This document shows positions 1 to 10,198 of a stretch of DNA of 64,000 nucleotides, piece after piece (the first letter of the stretch is position 1; each line of letters opens with the position of its first letter). A program made the position numbers and the translations under genes. The notes under the pieces are model-generated. The model saw only the letters and a program-made list of their open reading frames with translations. It was not told where the DNA came from and did not search any database. The stretch is from Macrocybe gigantea. Lineage: Eukaryota > Basidiomycota > Agaricomycetes > Agaricales > Callistosporiaceae. Location: assembly GCA_011319805.1 (NCBI GenBank), contig SJRY01000250.1, positions 124,001-188,000 of the forward strand, given 5' to 3'.

Positions 1-546
1 ACACATCTAGAGACGGTCATCGCGTAGGCGTCAAGGGTCACAGACGTGTATGAACAATCTCCAGTCACCTCTATTGACACTGCCTAGGTCTTCAGACTTG
101 AGCAGATGGCGTACAGTCTCGAAAAGCTGCGAAGTTAGACATGTGAGTGCGACTGTCAGAAAATCAAGTCTGTCGACATGAACAAACCTGAACCCAGCAG
201 GCAGATATTGCGGCGACCCCAGCCTCACAGGTTGACTTTCGCCTCTCGAGTTCAGCGATGCGAACTTGGCTGCGCTCATACTCACGCGAGTAGTGCTTCA
301 TTCTGCGGAATATAGCCTCTTTTCTGAAAAGCTTGAAGGAAGAGGCCACTGTTGAGTATACTTCGCCAGTAGAAAATCTATGATGCTCCTTACTTCGAGG
401 TTATCCGAGTCAGTGGGTTCTTCTAGATGCTCAGATTGATTGTAAGAGCCATTGACGCGAGGACTGCCAGCAGAATCTGAGAGTATTCGTTTCTTGATCA
501 CCTTTGTGTCCTCTTCCTCTGAGTGCTGTCGTTTTCTAGACTCCAT
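1..546 (-). CDS. BRE1: BRE1-type E3 ubiquitin ligase, N-terminal part (runs off left edge)
   Basis: BRE1 (human RNF20/40) is the RING E3 ligase that works with Rad6 to monoubiquitinate histone H2B on transcribed chromatin. Only the 5' end is here: the ATG is at 546 and the gene continues past base 1, so the C-terminal RING is not visible. Exon 394-546 encodes a charged N-terminus (MESRKRQ, KVIKKRIL). An intron at 332-393 joins NLE to LFRKEAIFRRMKHYSREYER, ELERRK and SACWVQ in exon 188-331, and a second intron (127-187) joins this to LFETVRHLLKSEDL. These segments are the conserved N-terminal Bre1 region as I know the family. Both joins keep frame and use GT...AG. It could be another coiled-coil ligase only if this N-terminal match were misleading. 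Confidence 0.85.
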
Positions 547-652
547 CGTTGCGAGACTGAAGACAAGAAACAGAGAGCGAGAACGACACCTAGCCGATTA
601 CCAATATGTTTATCATTATTGTTCAGGAACAAATCCGCACAAATAAATTGAA

Positions 653-2817
653 TCAACAATAGCCCGTAGGAAGCCTCAACGTTACCCGTTCAGCTAGATC
701 AACTATCTCGCAGTCCATCGCGCTTCCATCGCCAATCTGCGTCTCGACGCATGCAAAATCCATATCCTACGTGAAGTCAAGTCAAAAGGAAAATCATCGT
801 CACACATTAGCTCACCTCTCCGAGAACCGTCATCGGTTGGTCTTTGGAGCATCTATTAGAATCTGTACGAAATGAGGCAAAGAGGCTTGACCTACGCCAA
901 ACAGCAGCGTTGTACACTATACCCTGTCCCTCCCGAGCTATGAACGCTCTGACCGATTGAAGATCAGGCTTGTCATCTTTCCCATTCTTCGCAACCACAA
1001 CGAGATACTCTTGATGATGCTCGCCTTTGTTCATCGGAATGAACGCCTGATTGGTGTACAGATGCCGCTCAAGCGTCTTCAACTCCATGAGACCTTTCGA
1101 TGGGACATTGAACGTTCGGCATCTATAGACAGAAATACCCGCTGTTGCATTCGAATTTGTGGGATAAGACGATTGCAGAACGGTGAGCTTATGGAATTTC
1201 CAAGCCGTGTCTCCGTTGGCAGGGGTGACTCGCGTTCCTTTGGGCGTCGCTGCGCGATTTCATAGGCTTGGATCACTTGTCCGAACGGTGCAAATGCTTC
1301 GGGTGTCAGCGGCAGAACAGGAATGATCCCAGCAGATGGATAGACCGATGGAATGTTGTTCGGCGCAAGGTCTACCTCAGGCAATCCATCTCGATGCGTT
1401 TCATCGTCGTGCACATGATTCCCACTCCACTGTCGTCGACCCATGACTCTTAGCCTCTGTATTCCTCCATCTGGATAGATAGTCAGCTTCACATGGCTAA
1501 ACTTTCGTTCCTGTGCATCCTCGAGCTGGAAGTAGTGCTGTTTATGAGGGCCTAGTTTCGTACGGGGTAGCAAAAGAACCCAATCTTGCTCGGCCACCTC
1601 ATCCAAGGACATGCGTTGATCGGGATCAAGCAATAAGCCATGCATCTCACAACTCTCGGGATAGTTTCCTTTGAAATGGTTTGTGTCAATCTCCACATGT
1701 TCGAGGATGCCCAGCGTGCCCCTATGCGAGATCAGCGTCGAAAAAAGCAGACATGAGGAGACCGGCATACAATCTAATGATGACCCAGTCCTTGTGGTCC
1801 TGCGTGCGACTTCTCTTTGTTTCCCAACCACAGCCCATGTCCTTTCCTCTTCCTGGTAGAATGATGTTTGATCCAACGCCAAAGTGCTGATCAGATACTT
1901 TTTCTACATGACCACCAGCAAATACGTGGCTCAAATCAAAAAGTTCCGTTTCATCGACTGGCAAAACCGGTGATACATGTCCGTAAACTCGAAATCGAGC
2001 CTGCGACGTCGCTGCATCAGCCCTTTAGAAATCATACCGAACGTAAATCGAATACGTACGACACCGCCGTCCGGGTATATCCGCAGACGCACAAAATTCG
2101 CAACCGACGTCTCTGCTATCTTGAACAGATGTCGAGAGTCCGGTCCTAGCTTTACCTTTGGCAGACACTCTGTCCACTATGGCTTTCTGTCAGCTCGTGA
2201 AACTAGAGCTGAACGCAGGTTGCCCACTCGGGGATCATCAGCCGTGGGCTTAACTGGGGATGGATCGTGCAGGATATCAACAGATGCTTCTGGTGCCTCG
2301 TTTCCTTGATAAAGGGTTAATGCTGGATGCTGGAAAGCCAGAAGGGCAAGCCTACCGTTGAAATGGCTAGTGTCGATGTCAAATCCGCAAATCGTGCCTG
2401 CCGCCCCTAGACGAACGATGCACCTATTGCGATTGGTTAGGACGATGGCCAGCGTCAGGTGGACGAGTGTGTCACCAATCATGGTCGGGATTGTGTCTTC
2501 TAGTCTCCCATCCACTGTACAGTGCACCGTTAGGTCCAAACTGGCCCTTGAGACTGATAGCAGGCTATAATTCTGGCGTTAGAAAGGAAGTGAGGACGTC
2601 AAAACTTGAACCGTGCCTCTACGAGCAGAAGGTGAAACGCCTCTGCAAAAAACTCGTCAGAGACAGACAGGACTTGTCCCCCGAGCGCGGCGCTGGATAA
2701 CTCTGGCGGAATCTCATAAGATCAGGCTGGACATGAGTTGAACGGCATGCACTAGATACCAGTCGTCGCTGCGAAGACGTCGGCAAAGCTGTCCGACGGT
2801 ATACGTTCAAGTGCCAT
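653..2817 (-). CDS. Allantoicase-ureidoglycolate lyase fusion, with an apparent one-base frameshift
   Basis: Allantoicase splits allantoate to ureidoglycolate and urea; ureidoglycolate lyase then releases glyoxylate and urea. Starting at ATG 2817 the exons read the first allantoicase repeat ([70 protein letters not shown]), then the second repeat ([56 protein letters not shown]). Without a stop the same frame enters a ureidoglycolate lyase domain ([16 protein letters not shown]). At 1258-1260 the frame breaks; one more A in that run would restore the downstream reading [31 protein letters not shown], then HQPMTVLGE and [16 protein letters not shown] after introns, ending at TGA 653-655. No GT...AG intron of suitable phase explains the break. 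Short introns elsewhere (for example DHDW/CIVRLG) splice cleanly. Either a base-calling error or a real mutation removing the lyase half. Confidence 0.85.
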
Positions 2818-3498
2818 GTCGATGACGCCGTCGATATTCGAGCTACGTTAGATGATCGGACTGTCGGGCGCTGCTACTGCAGTGACGAGGACTAGTGTGG
2901 TACTGCTAAACGGTGTTGGAATCGTGCTCATTCACGTGCCCAGCTTCCACAGAGCTTGTTCCCCCTTTTGCCCTAGGATGCTCATCTTGAATACATGTGT
3001 CTACACCTTACGTGACGTCGAAGGTGCCCATCCGCGCCCACGGCATGCGTCGTTGTGTGTAATCTTGCTATGTCAACCCCTCGCACCTTGTCCTCTCTCG
3101 GTTAGATTGGCTGTTGCAAGTTATTGCCTATCTAGCCAATAGCAGAGGATGGCATTGCACATGACTGGCACGGGCCGTGAGACGTGGGCTCAACCCCGTC
3201 CACTCGGAAATGGGAACAAGGAACTGAACATGTTCCTCCATTGAGCAGTAACAGGCAGTAACACCCCGGATAATCATGGAACTCATTTGAAAAAGTACCT
3301 CTCCGTCCGCTTTTTTGTTCGAAATTCGTACTGACTTCCAGCCAGCGCCTTATCTTGTCCGAACTGAGTTCATAGAAGTCGATAAAATGCACCCAGAGCC
3401 AGCATTTCATGTCGTAGAGCATCTTTACAGGCTTGAAAGACCATTTTCAGCCATGGCCAATATATGGGCAATGGTACAATCTCGAATAAAAAAAGATC
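2818..3498. other. Stretch without a supportable gene
   Basis: This 680-base stretch lies upstream of the allantoicase start and downstream of a gene remnant on the same strand. Open frames here are short, lack recognisable motifs and do not chain through plausible introns. It probably carries the allantoicase promoter and 5' leader. I see no RNA gene or repeat in it. Confidence 0.4.
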
Positions 3499-3839
3499 CT
3501 AGTCAGTGTTCTTTTTCTGTTGTCTCTTTCTAAAATGGTTCATTGCATCCTTCACCGCTGGCGACAATCTATCCAAGGAAAAGAAGACTAATGAATCATT
3601 TGCTACATATCAAAACCTGGCAGCACTAACCACTGAGCCAAAGCCTCCGTTTGAACATTGGCACCAAGTCCTTGTGATGCCTCGACGGTCTGTCCAAACA
3701 CCTTATTCCAAAACGGGAATGTCAAATTGCCGCTGTGTGCCGCTGTGACGCCAGCCGTAAAGTCTACCCTTCGCAGTATTTCGCCTATTTCTTTCCACAG
3801 CGACATTCGTTCCTCGTGCAAATTAGATAGCAGATTCAG
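3499..3839 (-). pseudogene. Orphan 3' gene remnant with a one-base frameshift
   Basis: I do not recognise this protein. Behind a good acceptor (tttatctag at 3840-3843) a frame reads LNLLSNLHEERMSLWKEIGE, then RRVDFTAGVTAAHSGNLTFP and FWNKVFGQTVEASQGLGANV, and stops after ALAQWLVLPGFDM. One additional base at about 3604-3611 would lead into a coding-like ending, YVANDSLVFFSLDRLSPAV followed by NHFRKRQQKKNTD and TAG at 3499-3501. The composition looks like real protein on both sides of the break. No start codon or convincing upstream exon was found before 3839; the next bases to the right are AT-rich and then the antisense of another fragment. I infer the 3' end of a gene whose 5' part is lost or lies in exons I cannot see. 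Confidence 0.35.
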
Positions 3840-4053
3840 CTAGATAAAAGGTACGTTTTATATAGGGAGACTATAAAATGAGGTGAAAGAGTGCGCCGTC
3901 TAGGGAGGGATTACTGAAAATCCGTAAAAACCCCTTTTCATTTTATAACATCTTTCCTCAAACCCATAACCCCTCAAAACCCATAGCCCAAGGCCTCTCC
4001 CGATCGCTAACTTATGGGTTAGGGGGGAGTCGACTGTACTTAGCTCGCCCCGC

Positions 4054-4935
4054 TTGCCCAGCTCCCCAACCTCCAGCTCCTCATCCATAACGTCCAACTT
4101 CTCCGCCCCCACCTTCGCCAGCGACACGACCATGATTTCCGAGCACGGTCCTACCGCCTTCGAAAGGGCGTCCTATTACAACGGAATCACTGGTAACGGC
4201 GAACACCCTGATCTCGTGTACCGCGCCGACGCTCTCGTTAGGCCATTCCACAAACCCACCGGCAGATTTTCTCACCTCCCCGTGAAATCACTTCGCGGAG
4301 TTTTCGGTACGGCGCTGAACAAGGTCTGGGACGTCGTCGGTCCCCAGATCCGCGACATCGTCAAGGCGCGGGACATCTGGTAGTCCTCGATTGACACGGT
4401 CCGCTTTTTCACTCATGGTCCGCCGGGAGAGGAGAAGAAGGGTACTCTCGGACCGGTTGTGGTCTGGATTGGCGTCAAGCCCGGTCTGACCTCGCCCGAC
4501 ACCGCCCACGATGCCTCCCAGGAGATCCTTGCTCTTCTGAAGAAGAACGGAGTCGAGGACGTTGAGGTGGAATGGAGAGAGGCAGTCTTGCAGAGGCTTG
4601 CAGGCCCCCCGCTCATGGAACATGTCGACTCCATCGATGCCACCCACTACGTTCGCCGATTCCTGACTGCTCTTCTCGCCGTTCCTCTTAACACCGAGGC
4701 ATGGAGAAGGAAGACTCCCAGGGCACCATTACGTTCTGGATGCACGAAAACGTAGACGAAGACGGCAATCCCAGCGACAAGGTGTACGGGATCAGCAACT
4801 GTCATGCTCTCCGGAAGGACACCACCGTCGACTACGCACTCAAGGGCGGAGCAGCCAAGGATCACGTTCGCGTCTGCGGCATGCGTCGCTTCCAGCGCGG
4901 TCTGGATGAGATCACGCAGGCCATTCTCAAGCTCC
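4054..4935 (+). pseudogene. Degraded conserved basidiomycete-type gene (nonsense codon, frameshift, 3' truncation)
   Basis: The coding signal runs from a Ser-rich N-terminus (ATG 4054; alternative ATG 4132 before ISEHGPTAFERASYYNG) through VYRADALVRPFHKPTGRF and KVWDVVGPQIRDIVKAR. A TAG at 4381-4383 interrupts it, yet the same frame continues at once with SSIDTVRFFTHGPPGEEKKG, GPVVVWIGVKPG, EWREAVLQRLAGPPL and HYVRRFLTALLAVPLNTE. Near 4696-4700 the frame shifts by one base (a G seems lost from GAGG[G]CATGG) into EDSQGTITFWMHENVDEDGN, KVYGISNCHALRKDTTVDY and VCGMRRFQRGLDEITQAI. After about 4935 the frame reads only the antisense of the neighbour. It resembles a large uncharacterised family I associate with basidiomycetes; function unknown. 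Three lesions in one gene favour a pseudogene, though sequencing errors could explain the first two. Confidence 0.5.
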
Positions 4936-5072
4936 AAGCCAGGACGAGCTTCGACCTCGAATTCCGACTAATAAAGCTCGATGAGGTCCTTCAGAACAGC
5001 CCTCCCAGCCTGGCTCCGAATGGTGGCGACGGTGAACACGGAACTTCTTGAGAGTAGCGAGCTTGAGACCCC

Positions 5073-5686
5073 TCAGAGGACCCAGGATCTCTGTGCTGCT
5101 CGTTCTTTCTTGATAGTGGCGCTGTCGGAGTCGGGAAGGCCCTCCAACTCGGCAAACACAGCCGAGTACTGGGCGGCAGCTCAAGCTTCTTCTGGAGGTC
5201 ATCGTTAATGAACTGAAAATTGCTAAGTTTCCCGTTTGGCTGGAAAGAAAACACGACAACTCATGTTCGTGGTAGATTCTATGATCTTGGGGTCGACCGG
5301 TTCCCCTTCTCGGTCCAGACCAGCAGTGGTGTTCTTCCAGTACTGACGAACCGTCCTTAGGCACGCATCGGGATCGCCATATCTGCCGTCGATGGCCTTG
5401 GCAATCATCAGAATGAAGGCCTTGGGGCGTTTTGGAGTTGTCAAGCTTGACACCCACGTTAAACTTCTGGTAGCTGTTGATCATAGTGAGCACAAGCCAA
5501 GCCTGCAAGCGACGATGGATTGACGTATGTACACTCTCCAAAGCCCCACACCACGCTTATAATTTCGTGCGGTTCCGGATGCAATGGTCTCCGAGCTTGC
5601 TGGTCGTTGACGATGCCTTGTTCCTCGGAAAGAGTTCGTAGTTCACCCTGGAGGAGGAACTCCTCGAGTGTTTTGATGCGTCCCAT
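5073..5686 (-). pseudogene. Unrecognised, probably degraded gene facing the previous fragment
   Basis: A good start context (ATG 5686) opens MGRIKTLEEFLLQGELRTLS and a His/Pro-containing segment PLHPEPHEIIS. A 49-base intron (gtgtgg...ttgcag) can join this to AWLVLTMINSYQKFNVGVKL. The coding-like frame then moves to AFILMIAKAIDGRYGDPDAC, TVRQYWKNTTAGLDREGEP, then to SFQPNGKLSNFQFINDDLQK, then to QYSAVFAELEGLPDSDSATI and a stop at 5073-5075. The shifts after NSKTP, after ESTTN and after LELPP have no convincing introns (a 37-base one could serve the first), so at least two look like indels. The family is unknown to me. The 3' end abuts the truncated end of the opposite-strand fragment near 4935-5070, which suggests a rearrangement joint. 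Confidence 0.35.
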
Positions 5687-5803
5687 GGCTGAGAGCTAAG
5701 AGCGACGTGTTCGACGGCGAGTAGAGTAGCAGTAGGTAAGACGATTGAACGTCAACGAGAGTGTTGGGGAACAACAAGTAGCACATCGAACACGAAGGAG
5801 CCT

Positions 5804-5813
5804 CTTTATATGG
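5804..5813 (-). promoter_or_regulatory. TATA box of the 5686 gene
   Basis: Read on the minus strand this is CCATATAAAG, about 120 bases before the ATG at 5686, followed by a pyrimidine-rich leader. It is a classical core-promoter element in position and sequence. Its presence shows that the gene, now apparently degraded, once had or still has a normal promoter. Confidence 0.45.
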
Positions 5814-5943
5814 AGGCAGGAGAACAGCCAGAGACATATTAATGTGGACTTAGACAATCAACGTTGATCGATTTGGCGGGGATAACAGGAACCGTGGGGA
5901 TAGATTTTGCAACTGTGGATATGTAAGGGTATCTCACTATCTT

Positions 5944-6836
5944 TCAGAATGATGCTATAACGGTCCGTTCGACGCCCCATGGATCGGACCAAATTTCGGT
6001 TGATCGGACACGATGCGATGTGCGAATAATTTTGTCTACGGCATTGGCCTGCCCATAACCAACTTCCAGGGCCATGAGAGATCCATGGCGTACGAAGCCA
6101 TCTACCCGAATGAGGCGGGCAATCGCGTGATAAAAATCAAGACCGGATGGCCCGCCGTAGAGCGCACCGCGGTCCTCATGACTGGAGACAGAGGACGGAA
6201 GCTTGCGATAATCTTCTGCAGAAATATAAGGCGGATTCGACGTGACGATGTCAAACGGTAGTCGCATTCGATGATCGTCCAGAAAAGACGGAGAGGTAAA
6301 GTCGGCTTGGATCGCCTTAAATGTGTTCCGAGGGGATTTATTACGGACCAGTGTGGTGCCGCATAATGCCGCATTGTCAGTTGCCAGTTTGATCGCGTGA
6401 GGGGAAATATCAATTCCGAGGGCATGCAGGCTGCCAGGCGGGCAAAGATGACATAAGAGCAGGGGGATACAACCTGAACCGGTGCCAAGGTCGACAAGCC
6501 GCTGCGGCCGTTGAGGGGTGAGAGAGAGGCGCTCTGCGAGTCTTATGACCCAGTCCTCAGTCTCTGGACGGGGTATCAGAACAGGGGGACGCGCTAGGAG
6601 ATTGAGCGGTCCGAAAGGTTGCGAGCCTGGGGTAGCATATGAGCCCTTGTCGCAAAAATACAAGCGTCAGAGCAATTACCGAGAATGTACTGGAGCGGTT
6701 CGCCGGAGATTCTGCGAGCGAGCATGTCGGGGAGCGAGGAGTGCGGATTGACGGCCTGCCTCATCCACTTGAGCTCGCGGGTGGCCTGTTGCGCACCGAT
6801 GCGCGCAACGAGGTCGGCATAGAGCGCAGGGGTCAT
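5944..6836 (-). CDS. MTQ1: Release-factor glutamine N5-methyltransferase (HemK/PrmC/MTQ1 type)
   Basis: The enzyme methylates the glutamine of the GGQ motif in peptide-chain release factors; fungal MTQ1 acts on the mitochondrial factor. Exon 6680-6836 (ATG 6836) encodes MTPALYADLVARIG and EPLQYILG; an intron at 6627-6679 joins this in frame to SQPFGPLNLLARPPVLIPRPETEDWV. The SAM-binding motif LVDLGTGSGCIPLLL and the catalytic NPPY motif (SNPPYISAEDY) are both present, and the order N-terminal helical domain, RPETE loop, GTGSG, NPPY matches the family. The C-terminus ends GVERTVIASF. The cytosolic MTQ2 type lacks this N-terminal domain, so MTQ1 is the better name. It is transcribed away from the ERT1-like gene, 135 bases apart. 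Confidence 0.9.
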
Positions 6837-6971
6837 TATAAACGGTGATGTGGTAATGAGGAGGCAACGGGGATGATGATGTCGTGATTGAATAAACAAA
6901 TCCAATAAATAAATCCTTTTACTACCTTTTTTTCCCTTGTCTGACTGCTCCTCGTCTGTTGTGCACTCATC

Positions 6972-8930
6972 ATGTCCGCCGTCTATGCTCCCGTGCCGGC
7001 CACCATCTCGCCCGCCTTTGTCAACCCCGCACAGATGCAGAACGCACAGGCTGGTCCCTCCTCCGCTTCGTCCCTCAAGAAAAAGCCGTCGCCTTGTCCC
7101 AAGCGCAAGCGCACCGATACCCCAGACGAGGCTTCGGCTGATCCAGCTCCCCAGCCTCAACGCAAGGCCAGAGACGGCCCGAAGAAAAAGAAGGCCAACC
7201 GCGCCTGCTTCCACTGCCAAAAGGCACATCTCACTTGCGACGACTGTGCGCCGACACTTTTTACTTCTGTCTTGAATTATGGGACCCATACATATATTGT
7301 CATTGTCTAGCCCGGCCCTGTCAGCGGTGCACAAAGCGTGGCATCGCGGCCAACTGCACAGAAGGCCACCGCAAAAAGGCAAAATACCTTCTTGACGACG
7401 AGGAGCTCGGTACTTGTTCTCATTCGTGTCGTGGGCTATGACGATTTGTCCTAATCACGTGGTGCTAGAGCAATTGAAACGCAGCAAATCGTCTGCTCCA
7501 GAAGCTAAGCAGCCAGAATCACAGCCCATCACAACATGTGAGCTTTCTCATGCTCCTCGGTTCCCGCTTTTTCATCCCCTCGTGTCATCCCAGCGGAGAG
7601 CCTGCCCCAACCGGAGCCCATGTTGACTGCCCCGTTTGATCCAAATTACACATTTGGCTCAGAGGCCGCAAACTTGGAGTATTCCATTCTTTCTGCGATT
7701 CTAGGCAATCCTAGTCCTCCAGAATCGGTCACATCCCCTCCGTCACCGGTGACCGTACCAGCGCAATTCTCCACCTGGACATCGGACCCACTGGATTACA
7801 CCACATCCCCGACACTGACCTCTCTCAGTACGAACTACACGTCCTCATATAACGATTCCCATATCGCCATCCAATCAGCTGATGCGAATATCTCCACAAC
7901 CGCTCCGAACTATCTGACGTACCCATACACGAGTCCCGAACGATCCGATGAATTCCAATATCCACATTATCAACAGCCGCAGCCGCAGCCCGACGCTCCT
8001 TTACATCCCTTGCAACCTCGATATCCTCTGGACACTCGTCCACGTTCGCCGCCGGCGTCCGCTTTCATACAGAACCCTTCCCCAGATCTTAAAGATGCCA
8101 ACCCGTCGGATGGCTCTCTAGCCAATAGCACTCGCGTATCAAGCATTCAGAGCATCAATGACCGCGTGGTGACTCCTTATGACTACACAGAGGGCTATCA
8201 CTTCCTCATGAAACACCTTCCTAGTCGGTGCGTGACTTCTTCGGTGATCCTCCGATGCATTTCATCCAATCACATTGCGTTGATTAGTTTCGAGAAAAAT
8301 GACATATTGCGCATAGTCCGTGCACTAGCGATCTTTCGCCCATCGTTGATTGCACTGCAAATGCCCTTGTCATTGGACGACGAAATCTTCGTCGAGAGAT
8401 GTTTCCAGCGGACGCTTGTTGTATGCAAATTCAGCTCATATTTTCCCTTCCCAATAATGCTTACAGTGTCATAGGAACTGGATAAGCTGATCTCATATAG
8501 CGGTACTCCTACGGTCGTCTGGAGAAGAACCGGCGAGATATGTCTGGTTGCGCCTGAGTTCTGCATGTTGACCGAGTGGCCCATGGAGGAATTGGTTGGC
8601 CGCAAGAAATACATCTACGAGGTATCTGTGCAAATATTCTCAATGTCGGATCAGCTTTCTCATGTCCTCCAGCTTTTCGAAAACCAGTCTGTAGTTGAAT
8701 ACTGGGAGAACTTTGCGCTCATGCCTTTGAAAACACGACCCAATCAGTGTATTCACATTGTGTATTATTAAAACCGTCCGGTGCACCTGTTCCCGCGACT
8801 TTCTGCTTCTCAATACGAAGGGATTTGTTCGATCTGCCAAGTATGGTGATAGGTAAGCCCGCGACCGCGACTGTTCGTCTCGTAAGCGAACCTCACTCGC
8901 CGAATAGGTCAATGGCTTCCACTTCTATAG
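6972..8930 (+). CDS. ERT1: ERT1/AcuK-type Zn2Cys6 regulator with PAS domain
   Basis: Members of this family (yeast Ert1, Aspergillus AcuK/AcuM) control gluconeogenesis and non-fermentable carbon use in the nucleus. ATG 6972 begins a Pro/Ser/Lys-rich leader; the zinc cluster is split by an intron (about 7247-7310) and reads ANRACFHCQKAHLTCDD then SRPCQRCTKRGIAANC, giving six cysteines, followed by the typical EGHRKKAKYLLDDEE. After two more introns comes a Ser/Thr/Pro-rich middle (about residues 130-320) and a PAS-like domain: KNDILRIVRALAIFRP, VERCFQRTL, SGTPTVVWRRTGEICLV, EFCMLTEWPMEELVGR, YSHCVLLKPSGAPVPATFCF. The last intron (gtaagc...aatag) gives the ending VIGQWLPLL and TAG at 8928-8930. 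Zinc cluster plus PAS in this order is diagnostic of the ERT1 group; which paralogue it is cannot be told here. Confidence 0.87.
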
Positions 8931-9245
8931 CTTTTCATGTTTCTATATTTATCGTTTCATCTGCTATCCTTGCTTTCGTCTGCGAAAAGGCTGTTAGAAT
9001 TTGCCTTAATTGCGTTTCCCATCCTTTTGCTCTTTTTTTTTTCCTTCCATGAACTAAAAGTATAACTCCAAACCTGTAAAGATACTGATGAAGATGGATG
9101 TTCCACATGTACTAGGTGAGAAAATGTCGGATTGAATAGAATGGATTACATAGGATACGCATCTAGCTAGGAAGCGAGCACGTTGACTCGGAAAGAACAG
9201 GTTCCACCCATTTTTGAAAGAACGAAAACAAAAGACATTTTACCA
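8931..9245. other. Gap between convergent genes
   Basis: The 3' ends of the ERT1-like gene and the PRA1-family gene meet here. The stretch contains a pyrimidine run with a long T tract around 9036-9046 and is otherwise featureless; I see no gene or repeat. It presumably holds both 3' untranslated regions. Confidence 0.4.
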
Positions 9246-10074
9246 TTATACAGTGCCCTCCTGGATTGAAGCGTATTCACTTTCAACGCCGGGCTCTAGC
9301 AGACTCGCGTGTCCGAGGATTAAAACGCCCGAAGCGCCCACCAGCCAGAAGAAGGTGCCTATTGGAGACGAAACCCACAGGAGGGGTATGCCGATCACAA
9401 ACAATGCGGTATAGAGATGTTTTTGTGTGATGGTATGTTCACCGAACTGGGTCGCCTCCGGCGCTGTAGGGCGAAAGGGAACAACGGAGGTCGGGAACGC
9501 GGAGAGGAGAGCATGGAAATGAAAAAATGGACGCACCAAATTTATTGATCGCAGCGAATCCAAAAACGAGGAAAGCGAGGGATATCAGGAGGAGATAATT
9601 TGTCAGACTAGGAGATCAGAGAGAGGCGGGTTAGAACATGAACGCAGACACGAAATACCGGGATGGGCTTCATACATTGCGTACACAGCCAGGATGGCTA
9701 TTATTAATAGGTAGTTTCCTGGAAAGTAGAGTCTTAGTCTATGGCGGCTACGGCGTGTAGCATAAGCAATTCTGGGCACCTGAAAAGTAGCGCGTGTTAT
9801 AGGATATTCGCTAGATGACGGCGGAGCAGGGCATGAGAGCGCGGAGCTGGGGTGAGGGACATCTCAACTGACCGATGTAGCCTGATTGAGATCTGCAGGC
9901 CGAGAGATGCGATGGTAGTCGAAGAATTCCATAGGGGACCGGATACCGGACAACCTTGTTTCCTGAGCGACCAACCATTGGCTCAAGGAACAGCGACGAG
10001 GAGGAAGAACGCACCCGAAGAGATTTGAGGGCATCTGTTGCACGAAGGAGGACTTCCATGGTGTCGTAGTTCAA
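9246..10074 (-). CDS. PRA1 family protein (prenylated Rab acceptor, Yip3-like)
   Basis: PRA1 proteins are small ER/Golgi membrane proteins that bind prenylated Rab GTPases and curved membranes. ATG 10074 opens MNYDTMEVLLRATDALKSLR. After an intron the family hallmark EFFDYHRISRPADLNQAT appears near 9880-9935, then a segment with NYLLI, NYLLLISLAFLVFGFAAIN (hydrophobic hairpin 1). A further intron leads to TQFGEHTITQKHLYTALFVI and IGTFFWLVGASGVLILGHAS (hydrophobic hairpin 2), ending at 9246. Five or so exons are needed; the joins KF/APEATQFGEH and the start are clear, the middle ones approximate. Total length near 180 residues fits the family. The start lies 124 bases from the divergent CDC26-like gene. 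Confidence 0.8.
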
Positions 10075-10198
10075 GATACTGCGAGCTTGCGCTGGCGGTG
10101 CGTGGACGGCGGGCTATTATTCAAGTGTGGTTTGTTTGTCCGCAGCATCATCACAATGGACGTTGTTTGGCTGCCTGCGCATCTTCATTGTCACATTC

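Noticed and set aside
4927..5541. Minus-strand open frame of 204 codons
   Set aside because: Only parts of it look coding, and those parts belong with segments in other frames; the whole frame is Arg/Ser/His-rich and includes antisense of the opposite fragment.
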